A stretch of 15,193 nt of DNA from Bacteroidota bacterium (GCA_023437485.1 JAEZGB010000036.1:1-15193); one strand, 5' to 3'. Positions 1 to 8,099 are shown, counted from the stretch's first letter. Notes: generated from the sequence alone by a model not told the origin. Numbers and translations: made by a program.

Positions 1-1466
1 TCTTTATTTATATCTGGGCCGGGCCGCACCACTTGTTGTATTCGGCGTTGCCAAACTGGGCGCAGAACCTGGGCGTAGTGTTTTCAGTGATGCTCATTGC
101 GCCGTCATGGGGTGGTATGATCAACGGGCTACTGACCCTTCGCGGAGTATGGGACAAGGTTCGTACTGATCCTGTTTTGAAATTCTTTGTTGTGGCGATC
201 ACGGGATACGGAATGGCCACTTTTGAAGGGCCGATGCTTTCGCTAAAGAACGTCAACGCCATTGCGCACTATACTGATTGGATCGTGGCGCACGTCCATG
301 TTGGGGCGCTTGCCTGGAACGGTTTTCTGACCTTTGGTATGATCTACTGGCTGTTGCCGCGCATGACCAAAGGCCCGATGTATTCACTCAAGCTTTCCAA
401 TGTTCACTTTTGGCTTGGAACCCTGGGAATCATTATATACGCCCTGCCGATGTATGTAGCAGGCTTCCTGCAGGCTTCAATGTGGAAACAGTTTAACCCC
501 GACGGAACTCTTGTATACGGTAACTTCCTTGAAACCGTCACCCAAATCATGCCAATGTACTGGATGCGGATGATTGGCGGATCGATGTACATTATCGGAA
601 CCTTCGTCATGGTGTACAACGTAATCCAGACCGTGCGCCGCAACAAGGCTGTCGAGGACGATGCCGCTCAGGCACCTGCACTCGAGAAAATCAGTTCGGG
701 AAGGCTTAAGGGCGAAAAATTCCACGGGTGGCTGGAGCGCCGTCCGGTTCAATTGTCGCTGTTGGCCACCGTTGCGATCCTTATTGGCGGTGTCATCCAG
801 ATTGTGCCCACCATCATGGTAAAATCAAACATCCCTACCATTGCCAGTGTCAAGCCCTACACACCGCTTGAGCTCGAGGGCCGTGATATTTACATCCGAG
901 AAGGTTGTGTGGGTTGCCATTCGCAAATGGTAAGGCCTTTCCGCAGTGAAGTGGAACGTTACGGGCCGCAATCCAAAGCGGGAGAGTTTGTCTATGACCG
1001 ACCTTTCCTTTGGGGTTCCAAAAGAACCGGGCCGGACCTCCACCGTCAGGGCGGCAAATACAATGACAACTGGCACTTTAACCACATGTGGGATCCGCAG
1101 AGCACATCGGCGGGCTCAATTATGCCCGGTTATAAATGGCTGTTTGACAACAAACCCATGGACGTTTCGCAAATCGAAGCCAAAATGCGCACCATGCAAC
1201 AGCTTGGGGTACCCTATACTGACCAGGACATTGCCGACGCACGCAAAAACATGGACAAGCAGGCCAGCCGTATCGGGAAAAACCTTGAATCGGATCCCGA
1301 TTATGTAAAGAGTTACCAGGCCAGCCGTGAAAAGGCCCAGGCTGCCGGCGAGACTTTCACTCCAATGAAGGACCGCGAGATCGTGGCGCTGATTGCCTAC
1401 ATCCAACGCCTTGGAACCGATATTAAAGTAAAACCTAATACACTTACCGATGTTCGAAGCAATTAA
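1..1466 (+). CDS. ccoNO: cbb3-type cytochrome c oxidase, fused subunits I and II (CcoN-CcoO), 5' partial
   Basis: This is the catalytic subunit of the proton-pumping cbb3 oxidase, which reduces O2 at low oxygen, fused to its mono-haem c subunit. The reading frame is open to the left edge (first full codon at 3), so the N-terminal half of CcoN is outside the window. The CcoN part shows the adjacent His-His pair (codons at 27-32) expected for CuB ligands and the HVH motif (291-299) expected to bind the haems, followed by several membrane segments. A linker leads to a membrane anchor (about 745-825) and then a CcoO domain with the haem c motif CVGCH (906-920) and a downstream MPGY segment that could supply the axial Met. 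CcoN and CcoO are separate proteins in proteobacteria; the fused form is familiar in Bacteroidota. The stop overlaps the start of ccoQ by 17 bases. Identity is secure. Confidence 0.97.
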   Translation, partial: FIYIWAGPHHLLYSALPNWAQNLGVVFSVMLIAPSWGGMINGLLTLRGVWDKVRTDPVLKFFVVAITGYGMATFEGPMLSLKNVNAIAHYTDWIVAHVHVGALAWNGFLTFGMIYWLLPRMTKGPMYSLKLSNVHFWLGTLGIIIYALPMYVAGFLQASMWKQFNPDGTLVYGNFLETVTQIMPMYWMRMIGGSMYIIGTFVMVYNVIQTVRRNKAVEDDAAQAPALEKISSGRLKGEKFHGWLERRPVQLSLLATVAILIGGVIQIVPTIMVKSNIPTIASVKPYTPLELEGRDIYIREGCVGCHSQMVRPFRSEVERYGPQSKAGEFVYDRPFLWGSKRTGPDLHRQGGKYNDNWHFNHMWDPQSTSAGSIMPGYKWLFDNKPMDVSQIEAKMRTMQQLGVPYTDQDIADARKNMDKQASRIGKNLESDPDYVKSYQASREKAQAAGETFTPMKDREIVALIAYIQRLGTDIKVKPNTLTDVRSN

Positions 1467-1617
1467 ACACAATATGACAAGCATGGACGGGATCGAAATT
1501 TATCCCATCCTGTCCCTGAGCATCTTTTTCGGGTTTTTTGTCGCGCTGGGCTTTTGGGTGGCCACGTACAAAAAATCCAAAATCACTGAAATGAGCCAAA
1601 TTCCCTTACAGGATTAA
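1450..1617 (+). CDS. ccoQ: CcoQ/FixQ-like small cbb3 oxidase subunit
   Basis: This 55-codon gene begins MFEAIKHNMT and ends IPLQD. It lies in the exact place of ccoQ, between the CcoO module and ccoP. It has one hydrophobic segment (about residues 18-38, rich in Phe, Leu and Gly) followed by a KKSK cluster, the usual layout of CcoQ: one membrane helix and a short basic cytoplasmic tail. CcoQ stabilises the assembled oxidase. The ATG at 1450 overlaps the end of ccoNO by 17 bases, which suggests translational coupling; ATGs at 1474 and 1483 are alternative starts that would avoid the overlap. Such short proteins vary in sequence, so the call rests mainly on position, size and topology. Confidence 0.85.
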   Translation: MFEAIKHNMTSMDGIEIYPILSLSIFFGFFVALGFWVATYKKSKITEMSQIPLQD

Positions 1618-1627
1618 AACCAGCATT

Positions 1628-2545
1628 ATGAACCATTTTTTTCCAAATTATCTGCGCGTCCCGGTTTTTTTCTTCGTGATTTTTGGGGCGATGGAATACT
1701 TTATCGATTCAGGCAGCCAACCCGCCTTTGTGCGCTATCCCATCACATTGCTTTTCCTGGCGGTTGTATTGGTGGCGCTGCTGGCCATCGAAGCGGTGGT
1801 CTCGGCCTCTGAAAGCGTGACGTACCGATTGATGACCGATCAACAGCGGCAGGCACTTGAGAAAGCTCAAAAAGAAGCCGACAACTCTCCGGGCTGGTGG
1901 CAGAAGTTTTTGCATAAAGTTTCGGGAAAACCCAGGGAGGAAGAAGAGGCAAAACTTTTACTTCACCACGATTACGACGGAATAAGGGAATTGGACAACA
2001 ACCTTCCCTCCTGGTGGCTGTACCTCTTTTACGGTTGCATCGTATTTTCGGCCGTATACCTGGTTCACTATGAGCTGATGGGCGGCGAATCTCAGGAAGA
2101 CGAGTTCAACCGCGAAATGGCCGAAGCCAAAATAGCCGTTGAAGAATACAAAAAGAACGCCCCGGACCTTATGGACGAGAAGACCGTAACGCTGCTTACC
2201 GACGCGGCTGCCCTTGCAAAAGGAAAGGAACTCTACGATATGAACTGCGCGGCCTGCCACCGCGGTGATGGCGGGGGTACCATCGGGCCTAACCTGACTG
2301 ACCAGCAGTGGATTTTGGGTGGCGGCATCAACACGATTTTTGCCACTATAAACAACGGTGGGCGTGATGGCAAGGGAATGGTAGCCTGGCGCGGAACGCT
2401 GAAACCTCAGGAAATACAGAGCGTGGCAAGTTACATAGTTTCATTGCAGGGCACCAATCCAAAAGAACCCAAAGCCCCTGAAGGCGACATTATCTGGACA
2501 ATTGACCAGGGCGGCAGTGCTTCCGCAGGGTCATCGATTAAATAA
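1628..2545 (+). CDS. ccoP: cbb3-type cytochrome c oxidase subunit III (CcoP), mono-haem form
   Basis: CcoP is the membrane-anchored cytochrome c that passes electrons into the CcoN catalytic core. The 305-residue protein has hydrophobic segments at about 8-25, 37-57 and 129-150. The third lies in the FixP_N-type signature around the ELDNNLPSWW motif (121-130). The C-terminal cytochrome domain has one haem c site, CAACH (207-211), a GPNL motif shortly after, and a GMVAW segment that probably gives the axial Met. Proteobacterial CcoP has two CxxCH motifs; only one is present here, matching the shorter Bacteroidota form. A charged stretch rich in Lys and Glu (about 70-110) separates the second and third membrane segments. 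It starts 10 bases after ccoQ and ends 6 bases before ccoG. Confidence 0.95.
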   Translation: MNHFFPNYLRVPVFFFVIFGAMEYFIDSGSQPAFVRYPITLLFLAVVLVALLAIEAVVSASESVTYRLMTDQQRQALEKAQKEADNSPGWWQKFLHKVSGKPREEEEAKLLLHHDYDGIRELDNNLPSWWLYLFYGCIVFSAVYLVHYELMGGESQEDEFNREMAEAKIAVEEYKKNAPDLMDEKTVTLLTDAAALAKGKELYDMNCAACHRGDGGGTIGPNLTDQQWILGGGINTIFATINNGGRDGKGMVAWRGTLKPQEIQSVASYIVSLQGTNPKEPKAPEGDIIWTIDQGGSASAGSSIK

Positions 2546-2551
2546 GTTATC

Positions 2552-3970
2552 ATGAAGCCATTGGCTGATCAGGCGTTCCGCGACTCCATCGGGACCATTG
2601 ACGATAAGGGCAGGCGAAAGTTCATCTTTCCCAAAAAACCGGCGGGTAAACTCTATCAGTACCGCAAATGGGTTAGCTACGGGCTGCTTGCGATTTTGTT
2701 TGCCAATCCCTTTATAAAAGTAAACGGCAACCAGTTCATGCTCTTTAACGTGATGGAGCGCAGGTTCAACATTTTTGGGTTCCCGTTCTGGCCCCAGGAT
2801 TTCTACCTGTTTGTGATCGTGCTTATCATAATGGTGGTTTTCGTGGCGCTGTTTACCGTGGTTTACGGCCGGATTTTTTGCGGTTGGATTTGCCCGCAGA
2901 CCATTTTTCTTGAAATGGTATTCAGGCGAATTGAATACTGGATCGATGGCGACAGGAATGCACAGATCAAACTTGACAAGCAACCCTGGGATGCAAAAAA
3001 AATCCGGAAGCGGGTGCTGAAATGGTTTATTTTCTTCGTGATTTCGTTTTTGATCGCCAACATCTTCCTGGCTTACGTCATCGGAAGCGATCAACTAATC
3101 CGCTTTATTCAGGACGGACCCATCGCCCACCCCGGCAAATTTGCGTCGCTGCTCCTGTTTACCGGTGTATTTTACTTTGTCTTTGTGTGGTTTCGGGAAC
3201 AGGTGTGCATCATCGCCTGCCCTTACGGAAGATTGCAGGGCGTATTGCTGGACAACCGAACCATCAATGTCGCCTATGATTTTGTCCGCGGGGAAAAGGT
3301 AGCCGGACGGGGAAAGATCTCCAGGAATGAGGACAGGGTACTTTCAGGAAAAGGCGATTGCATTGACTGCGCGCTCTGCGTTTCAGTTTGCCCCATGGGA
3401 ATTGACATTCGCAACGGTGTCCAGCTCGAGTGCACCAACTGTACGGCCTGTATTGACGAATGCAATACGGTGATGAGAAGCGTGGGATATCCCGAAGGTT
3501 TGATTCGCTACGCCTCGGAGGTCGAGATCGTCAAAAAAGAACCGTTCCGGTTTACCGCCAGGATGAAGGGCTATACCGCAGTGTTGGGCATCCTGGTGTC
3601 TGTTCTTTTCGGGCTGATGATTTTGCGCAATGATGTCGAGGCCACGGTGCTTCGGGTTCCCGGACAGCTGTTCCAACATGACGGAGACCGGATCAGCAAC
3701 GTGTTCACCTATCGGATCGTCAACAAGACCAGCCGCGATTTCGGCGATCTGGAAATAAAACTACTTTCGCATGATGGCGAAATCGTCAATGTTGGCAAAC
3801 CACAAATCAACCTGAAAAGCGAAGGCATGATCCGCGGAACTTTCTTTGTCAAGATTCCGCAACACACACTCGTTGATGACAAAACCAAACTTGAAATTGG
3901 CCTTTTTCACGGCAATATCCTGATTGAGACCGCTTACACAAACTTTCTGTCCCCCCGGACATTTAATTAA
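2552..3970 (+). CDS. ccoG: CcoG/FixG/RdxA-type membrane polyferredoxin, cbb3 assembly factor
   Basis: CcoG is a membrane iron-sulfur protein needed for cbb3 assembly; in studied bacteria it reduces Cu(II) for delivery to the oxidase. The 472 residues hold several membrane helices (about 41-52, 82-105, 158-177, 199-213 and one near 340-357). Paired cysteine motifs CGWICP (110-115) and CIIACP (219-224) are typical of the NapH/FixG fold. A ferredoxin domain has two 4Fe-4S sets: C270, C273, C276, C280 and C294, C297, C300, C304. The C-terminal 110 or so residues form the Ig-like FixG_C domain, expected in the periplasm. Length and domain order are normal. It is flanked by 6-base gaps to ccoP and ccoH, so it is clearly in the same operon. 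Confidence 0.95.
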   Translation: MKPLADQAFRDSIGTIDDKGRRKFIFPKKPAGKLYQYRKWVSYGLLAILFANPFIKVNGNQFMLFNVMERRFNIFGFPFWPQDFYLFVIVLIIMVVFVALFTVVYGRIFCGWICPQTIFLEMVFRRIEYWIDGDRNAQIKLDKQPWDAKKIRKRVLKWFIFFVISFLIANIFLAYVIGSDQLIRFIQDGPIAHPGKFASLLLFTGVFYFVFVWFREQVCIIACPYGRLQGVLLDNRTINVAYDFVRGEKVAGRGKISRNEDRVLSGKGDCIDCALCVSVCPMGIDIRNGVQLECTNCTACIDECNTVMRSVGYPEGLIRYASEVEIVKKEPFRFTARMKGYTAVLGILVSVLFGLMILRNDVEATVLRVPGQLFQHDGDRISNVFTYRIVNKTSRDFGDLEIKLLSHDGEIVNVGKPQINLKSEGMIRGTFFVKIPQHTLVDDKTKLEIGLFHGNILIETAYTNFLSPRTFN

Positions 3971-3976
3971 AACAAC

Positions 3977-4429
3977 ATGAAAAAGATCAATTGGGGTACC
4001 GCCATTGTCGCAGCTTTTGTCCTGTTCATTTCATTTATCCTGTACTTTGTGATCAGAGTGCAGACCAACCCGGCCTATAACAACGAGCTTGTTTTGGACG
4101 ACTATTACCGACACGACACCCGTTACAGCGAAGAAATGGCCATGGTGCAAAATGCCGCCGACCTGGCCTCCCCCCCCCAAATCCTGGTGGATGCCGATGG
4201 TATCTGCGTCAACTTTCCGCAAGAATTAGCCAAACAAAACCCTCAGGGAACAATATCCCTTTACAGGCCGTCGGGCAAGAACCTGGATTTTGAAAGGAAA
4301 CTTTCGTTGTCCGGTGCAACCATGCTCATACCCAAGCCGGAACTTGCCGGCGGCCGCTGGGATATTACCATTTACTGGGAACTTCAAGGCAAAAAATATA
4401 AAATCAAAAAAACTGCTTACCTGCCATGA
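3977..4429 (+). CDS. ccoH: FixH/CcoH family protein, cbb3 assembly
   Basis: This 150-residue protein has a short basic N-terminus (MKKINWG), one membrane segment (about 8-27) and a periplasmic beta-rich domain, the normal FixH/CcoH topology. CcoH associates with the cbb3 oxidase during or after assembly. It follows ccoG by 6 bases. Its stop codon overlaps the start of the next gene in an ATGA, suggesting coupled translation. A run of nine C residues at 4170-4178 lies in the codons for Ser-Pro-Pro (residues 65-67). The frame is intact on both sides, but such a run could slip. The protein family is poorly conserved, so the name leans on gene order and topology. Confidence 0.88.
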   Translation: MKKINWGTAIVAAFVLFISFILYFVIRVQTNPAYNNELVLDDYYRHDTRYSEEMAMVQNAADLASPPQILVDADGICVNFPQELAKQNPQGTISLYRPSGKNLDFERKLSLSGATMLIPKPELAGGRWDITIYWELQGKKYKIKKTAYLP

Positions 4430-5127
4430 TATCAGCTGCTTTGCTCCTGGGATTGGTGAGCAGCCTGCATTGCGTAGGCATGTGCGGGCCCATTGCACTC
4501 ATGCTTCCGTTGGACAGGCAAAATGCGGGGCGCAAGGCTCTTCAACTGCTTTCTTATCATTCGGGCAGGCTGGTTTCTTATACCGTATTGGGAATGCTCT
4601 TCGGGATTCTGGGCAAAGGGCTGTACCTGGCCGGATTGCAGCAGAAACTTTCGATACTGGCGGGCGCGGCGATGATTGTAATGGTCCTGATTTCAGAAAA
4701 AACCTTTTCGCGCTTTAACCTTTCGGGACCTGTCGGAATGTTGCTCGGCCAGGCACGCGCGGCAATGGCACGCCAGTTTGGCCGCACGACTCCCTTGGCA
4801 ATGCTCACAATCGGCATCCTCAACGGATTGCTTCCCTGTGGTATGGTCTATGCCGCACTGCTGGGCGCGGTTGCCCTGCAGGATGTTGTAGCCGGGATGT
4901 CCTTTATGTTCTTTTTCGGTATCGGAACCATGGTGCTGATGAGCCTGGTGCCATATCTGGGCCACACGTTTTCCCCCTCGCGCAGAAATCGGATCAGGCA
5001 ATTTGTTCCCATCGCAGTTGGCCTTCTGGGCGTCCTGTTCATTATAAGGGGAATGGGGCTCAGCATCCCTTATGTATCGCCTTCCTCCATGTCACTGTTT
5101 CTGGGCCAGGCGCCCGATTGTTATTAA
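4426..5127 (+). CDS. Sulfite exporter TauE/SafE-like (DsbD_2-type) membrane protein in the cbb3 operon
   Basis: This 233-residue polytopic membrane protein has about six helices. Near the N-terminus is a SSLHCVGMCGP motif (Cys16 and Cys20), and near the middle NGLLPCGMVY. This duplicated Cys-Gly pattern is characteristic of the DsbD_2/UreH-like group, often labelled TauE/SafE. Members are often found at the end of cbb3 clusters, where a role in copper or other metal handling or in moving reducing power across the membrane is assumed. True sulfite export is unlikely here. It is coupled to ccoH through an ATGA overlap. Its TAA stop overlaps the stop of the convergent L,D-transpeptidase gene by 4 bases. 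Family is fairly sure; function is inferred from context. Confidence 0.82.
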   Translation: MISAALLLGLVSSLHCVGMCGPIALMLPLDRQNAGRKALQLLSYHSGRLVSYTVLGMLFGILGKGLYLAGLQQKLSILAGAAMIVMVLISEKTFSRFNLSGPVGMLLGQARAAMARQFGRTTPLAMLTIGILNGLLPCGMVYAALLGAVALQDVVAGMSFMFFFGIGTMVLMSLVPYLGHTFSPSRRNRIRQFVPIAVGLLGVLFIIRGMGLSIPYVSPSSMSLFLGQAPDCY

Positions 5128-6671
5128 TTCGGCGCAGGTTTAAAAAGCAGTGACGCGAGTTCCGGGTCGCGTTTGTAAACATCGTCAAAAAACGCGGTAT
5201 TTCCCTCCGAGTCGGCCCACGCCGTAAAGTACGCGATATAGACCGGTATCTTTTTTTTGAGCACGTGGTAGTTTTCCGATCCGCGGTTCATTGCCTCATC
5301 TACCATTTCAGATGTCCAGCCGGCATCGTTCGCGGTAATCGCGATGGCCAGTTCACGGGCTTTTTCTACCCGTACACAACCATGGCTGAGCGCCCTTTCC
5401 TCCTTTGCAAAAAGACTCTTGGCAGGCGTATCGTGCAAATAGATATTGTTTGAATTGGGGAACATGAACTTGACCAATCCCAATGAGTTGTTGGGGCCGG
5501 GCAGTTGCCTCACGCGCTTGTCGTGCCACTGCATATTGTGTTTTTGCAAATACCGCGGGTCTTTTTGGATTGCCGGAAGGATCTCATTTTTGAGGATACT
5601 TTCAGGCACGTTCCAATACGGGCTAAATGCAAGGTATGATATCTCGCCACTGAAAACCACTGTTTTGTTTAGTTCCTTACCCACCACGACCTTTGAGGTC
5701 AGCACCGGTTTGCTGTCCTGAAAATAAACCAGGCTGTAGGATGGAATATTCACTCCAATATACTGGGGAGACTGCGCCATCCTGGGACTGATCCACCGGC
5801 AACGCTCCATATTGAGCATAATGGTCCTGATTCGTTGAGAAACCGGGACATTGAGCAGCCTGAGCAAATTGGTGTTGATGACGGGTTGTTGCGAGCGCTG
5901 GTTAATCCTCAGGTACTCAGTAATCGCATCGGCCAGTGCCTGGTCAAACAGGTTGCTCGCCTCCCCTGACGCAATGCCCTCGGCTTCCAGTCGTTTCCGA
6001 ACTTTCACAATGGTCTGTGCCGAATCGCCCACAACATAGGCTTTTACTGTCGAAGGCATCTCAATTGTTTCCCATCCGCCGCGTTTTTCAATTGCCCGGT
6101 ATTTTTTCAATGCCAGCCGAAGGTTGTAATACTGCGGAAAGAAAATGCGCTTTCCCCTGTCATTGAGCACTGAATCAACGTGGGTTCGATATACTGACTT
6201 TTCACGCGGGATAAACCAGCCCGTGGCCACCGCGCGGTCATGATCCACATCGCCATAAATCTGGCAGGTATAATAAAAGTACAATGTGCTCAGGAGAATA
6301 TCGGAATTTACTTCAGCAGTATTCCGAACCATGATCCGCTCGAGTTCGGCCTGGTACGGAAAATCGGCAGGCAGCCCTTCCTGGTCAAGGGACAGCAGCC
6401 GGCTATAGAGCACGTGCGCCTGTTCATTAAGTCCGTTTTGCGAAAACCAAACGCACGATTTCTTTTCGCGGTAAAAATCGTGGACATCTCCCCGGTGCTC
6501 CAGCAGGTTCGGATGCCTGGCAAAAAACCAGGCTACAGCCGCCGAATCAATGGAACAATCGGGTTGTCGCACACTGGCGAACCCGGCGCTTTTTGGCTCC
6601 TGCCGGCAGGCTATCAGCGCAAAGGCCAACGGTACGATAATCCGGATTTTCATCCCGTAAAGGTACGTCAT
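5124..6671 (-). CDS. YcbB/LdtD-type L,D-transpeptidase lipoprotein
   Basis: This predicted murein L,D-transpeptidase would form 3-3 crosslinks or attach partners to peptidoglycan in the periplasm. From the ATG at 6671 it has 515 residues; an ATG six codons in (6653) gives a more usual signal peptide. A hydrophobic run ends in the lipobox LIAC (Cys22), followed by RQEP. An N-terminal scaffold domain (about 40-200) and a probable peptidoglycan-binding segment (about 205-275) precede the YkuD domain. That domain carries the catalytic motif: His413, then SHGCVR (429-434) with Cys432 as nucleophile. Length fits YcbB rather than small Ldts. The 6671 start overlaps the hemN stop as ATGA, so translation may be coupled to hemN. 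Its end overlaps the convergent cco operon. Confidence 0.92.
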   Translation of the reverse strand: MTYLYGMKIRIIVPLAFALIACRQEPKSAGFASVRQPDCSIDSAAVAWFFARHPNLLEHRGDVHDFYREKKSCVWFSQNGLNEQAHVLYSRLLSLDQEGLPADFPYQAELERIMVRNTAEVNSDILLSTLYFYYTCQIYGDVDHDRAVATGWFIPREKSVYRTHVDSVLNDRGKRIFFPQYYNLRLALKKYRAIEKRGGWETIEMPSTVKAYVVGDSAQTIVKVRKRLEAEGIASGEASNLFDQALADAITEYLRINQRSQQPVINTNLLRLLNVPVSQRIRTIMLNMERCRWISPRMAQSPQYIGVNIPSYSLVYFQDSKPVLTSKVVVGKELNKTVVFSGEISYLAFSPYWNVPESILKNEILPAIQKDPRYLQKHNMQWHDKRVRQLPGPNNSLGLVKFMFPNSNNIYLHDTPAKSLFAKEERALSHGCVRVEKARELAIAITANDAGWTSEMVDEAMNRGSENYHVLKKKIPVYIAYFTAWADSEGNTAFFDDVYKRDPELASLLFKPAPN

Positions 6672-7999
6672 ACCGCAGTGGAAAACAACGGGTTGCGGGG
6701 GTGTTCCCTGTTGCGCCTCAAGTCAAATGCCGCGCAGGTATTACGGATAAATGGTTTGCCATTATCGGTGACCTGGATCACCATTTCCTCTAATTTTATC
6801 CAACCGTGATTTTGGCAGTGAACCAAATCGGCGAGAATCTGCCTGATGGGCAAGATCCCGTTATCGATAAGCCGCGTGCGGAATCCTGTCATCAAGTCCA
6901 CGATATGCTGCCGGGCGGCCAGGTCTTCCTGCGTGAGGTGGTGGCCCCCGGCAACGGGAAGCTGGCCCCATTCCACAAGCTGGTGATAATCTTCAAGATT
7001 GGCCGCATTGCGAACGTAGGCGCCGCCGCTATGACCGATAGCCGAAACACCAAGCCCGATTAATGGCTGGGAAATCATCCCCGGAACATGCCGCGCTTTT
7101 GGAGCAATCTCAATCCCATCGTTGCACAATTCAAAATGTTCCATCCCTGCTTCGCGGTAGCCTTGAGAGAGTAGGATGTCACGGCCGGTGGTAAAGAGTT
7201 GTACCTTATAGTCTTCGGCAGGAACATCGTGGTCGGCAAAACCCCGATATAAAGTGCCCTTCTCCCAGGGTTGGTGGCTATAGGCGTGAAAGGCGATTCG
7301 GTCCGGCCGTATGGACAGGGTTTTTTCAATGGTATCGACAATATCCTCCTGATTTTGAAAAGGCAGGCCGAACACAATGTCGTGGCTGATAACTTCATAA
7401 CCCAATTCTTTTGCCCACAAAGAAACGCGCGCCACGTTGCACAAGGGTTGGAACCTGTTGATAGCCTTCTGGATTTTTTGTGAATAATCCTGGACTCCAA
7501 AGCTCACATAGCGGAATCCAAGGTTTGCAAGGGCTGCCAAATGGGCCTTGGATGTGGTGTTGGGATGGCCTTCAAAGCTCAGTCGTGCCTGCGGTGCCAC
7601 AGTGGCAAGACAAAAAATTCCGTTGACCAGGTCCTGGAGGTGCCCCGGCGAGAAAAAGGTAGGAGTCCCGCCGCCAAGATGAAGCTCTTTTATCACGGGC
7701 TTGTTGCCAAAGAGTTGGCAATACATTTTCCATTCGGCGAGGATGGCCCGTATGTAAGGGTTCTCAACGTTGTGATCAGTGGTGATGCGTTTGTGGCAGG
7801 CACAAAAGGTACACATGCTCTCACAAAACGGAAGATGGATGTAAAGGCTGACGACGGCTTGTTCCCCGTTCACCTGCCCGGCAAGGTCGCTTTCCCATTG
7901 CAACCGGGCAAAACCCGATTGGTCCCAATGCCTGACGGCGGGATATCGGGCCGCGCGGGCGCCGGGATAAAAATGCATCAATTCGCTTTGACTTGCCAT
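6668..7999 (-). CDS. hemN: Oxygen-independent coproporphyrinogen III oxidase (HemN)
   Basis: This is a radical SAM enzyme that converts coproporphyrinogen III to protoporphyrinogen IX without O2, giving haem in low oxygen. I chose the ATG at 7999 (443 residues). A TTG at 8020 would extend it, but that lies in the likely promoter and adds no conserved sequence. The protein has the HemN cluster motif CESMCTFCAC with Cys59, Cys63, Cys66 and the extra Cys68, which sets HemN apart from HemW-like proteins. The SAM-binding motif GGGTPTF is at 109-115, and the N-terminal YPGARAARYP matches the family's YxGPRYTSYP pattern. The length is normal. Its product supplies the b and c haems of the neighbouring cbb3 oxidase. 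It is followed directly by the L,D-transpeptidase gene. Confidence 0.95.
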   Translation of the reverse strand: MASQSELMHFYPGARAARYPAVRHWDQSGFARLQWESDLAGQVNGEQAVVSLYIHLPFCESMCTFCACHKRITTDHNVENPYIRAILAEWKMYCQLFGNKPVIKELHLGGGTPTFFSPGHLQDLVNGIFCLATVAPQARLSFEGHPNTTSKAHLAALANLGFRYVSFGVQDYSQKIQKAINRFQPLCNVARVSLWAKELGYEVISHDIVFGLPFQNQEDIVDTIEKTLSIRPDRIAFHAYSHQPWEKGTLYRGFADHDVPAEDYKVQLFTTGRDILLSQGYREAGMEHFELCNDGIEIAPKARHVPGMISQPLIGLGVSAIGHSGGAYVRNAANLEDYHQLVEWGQLPVAGGHHLTQEDLAARQHIVDLMTGFRTRLIDNGILPIRQILADLVHCQNHGWIKLEEMVIQVTDNGKPFIRNTCAAFDLRRNREHPRNPLFSTAV

Positions 8000-8017
8000 G
8001 ACGATGGTTTGACAAAG

Positions 8018-8025
8018 CAAAATTG
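8018..8025 (-). promoter_or_regulatory. Candidate -7 box of the hemN promoter
   Basis: On the - strand this reads CAATTTTG, one mismatch from the Bacteroidota -7 consensus TAnnTTTG. Transcription would start near 8011, leaving a short leader of about 12 bases before the ATG at 7999. No convincing -33 TTG lies at the expected distance, which would fit a promoter that needs an activator. The strong terminator at 8068-8099 means hemN must have its own promoter in this gap. Confidence 0.4.
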
Positions 8026-8038
8026 GCTGGAATCCAGC
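8026..8038. repeat. Short perfect inverted repeat in the hemN promoter
   Basis: GCTGG and CCAGC are separated by AAT. The repeat sits between the candidate -7 box and the CRP/FNR-like site. It may be a repressor site or may be chance; five-base arms are weak evidence. Confidence 0.25.
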
Positions 8039-8047
8039 TATCTGGAA

Positions 8048-8061
8048 ATGATATTTGTCAT
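8048..8061. promoter_or_regulatory. Candidate CRP/FNR-family operator upstream of hemN
   Basis: The 14-base site ATGATATTTGTCAT has ATGA/TCAT arms around six bases and resembles the TTGAT-N4-ATCAA and TGTGA-N6-TCACA style sites of the CRP/FNR family. Its centre (8054.5) is about 43 bases upstream of the inferred transcription start, close to the class II activator position of -41.5. Control of hemN by an FNR-like protein is common in other bacteria; here it is an inference from one site. Confidence 0.35.
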
Positions 8062-8067
8062 ACGTCT

Positions 8068-8099
8068 AAAAAAGAAAGACACCGGCTTTCGCCAGTGTC
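8068..8099 (-). terminator. Intrinsic terminator with GAAA tetraloop
   Basis: On the - strand GACACTGGC and GCCGGTGTC form a nine-pair stem (one G-U pair) around a GAAA loop, followed by TTTCTTTTTT. It lies 27 bases past the stop of the 98-residue gene ending at 8126. It ends the two-gene transcript before hemN. Confidence 0.88.

Noticed and set aside
2531..3094. A 187-codon - strand ORF opposite ccoG
   Set aside because: Opposite strand to well-conserved CcoG motifs, with a His/Lys/Pro-rich product typical of antisense shadows.
8000..8020. TTG start at 8020 for hemN
   Set aside because: The added seven residues match nothing in the family, and the TTG overlaps the likely -7 box, so it would probably lie upstream of the transcript start. 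The ATG at 7999 fits better.
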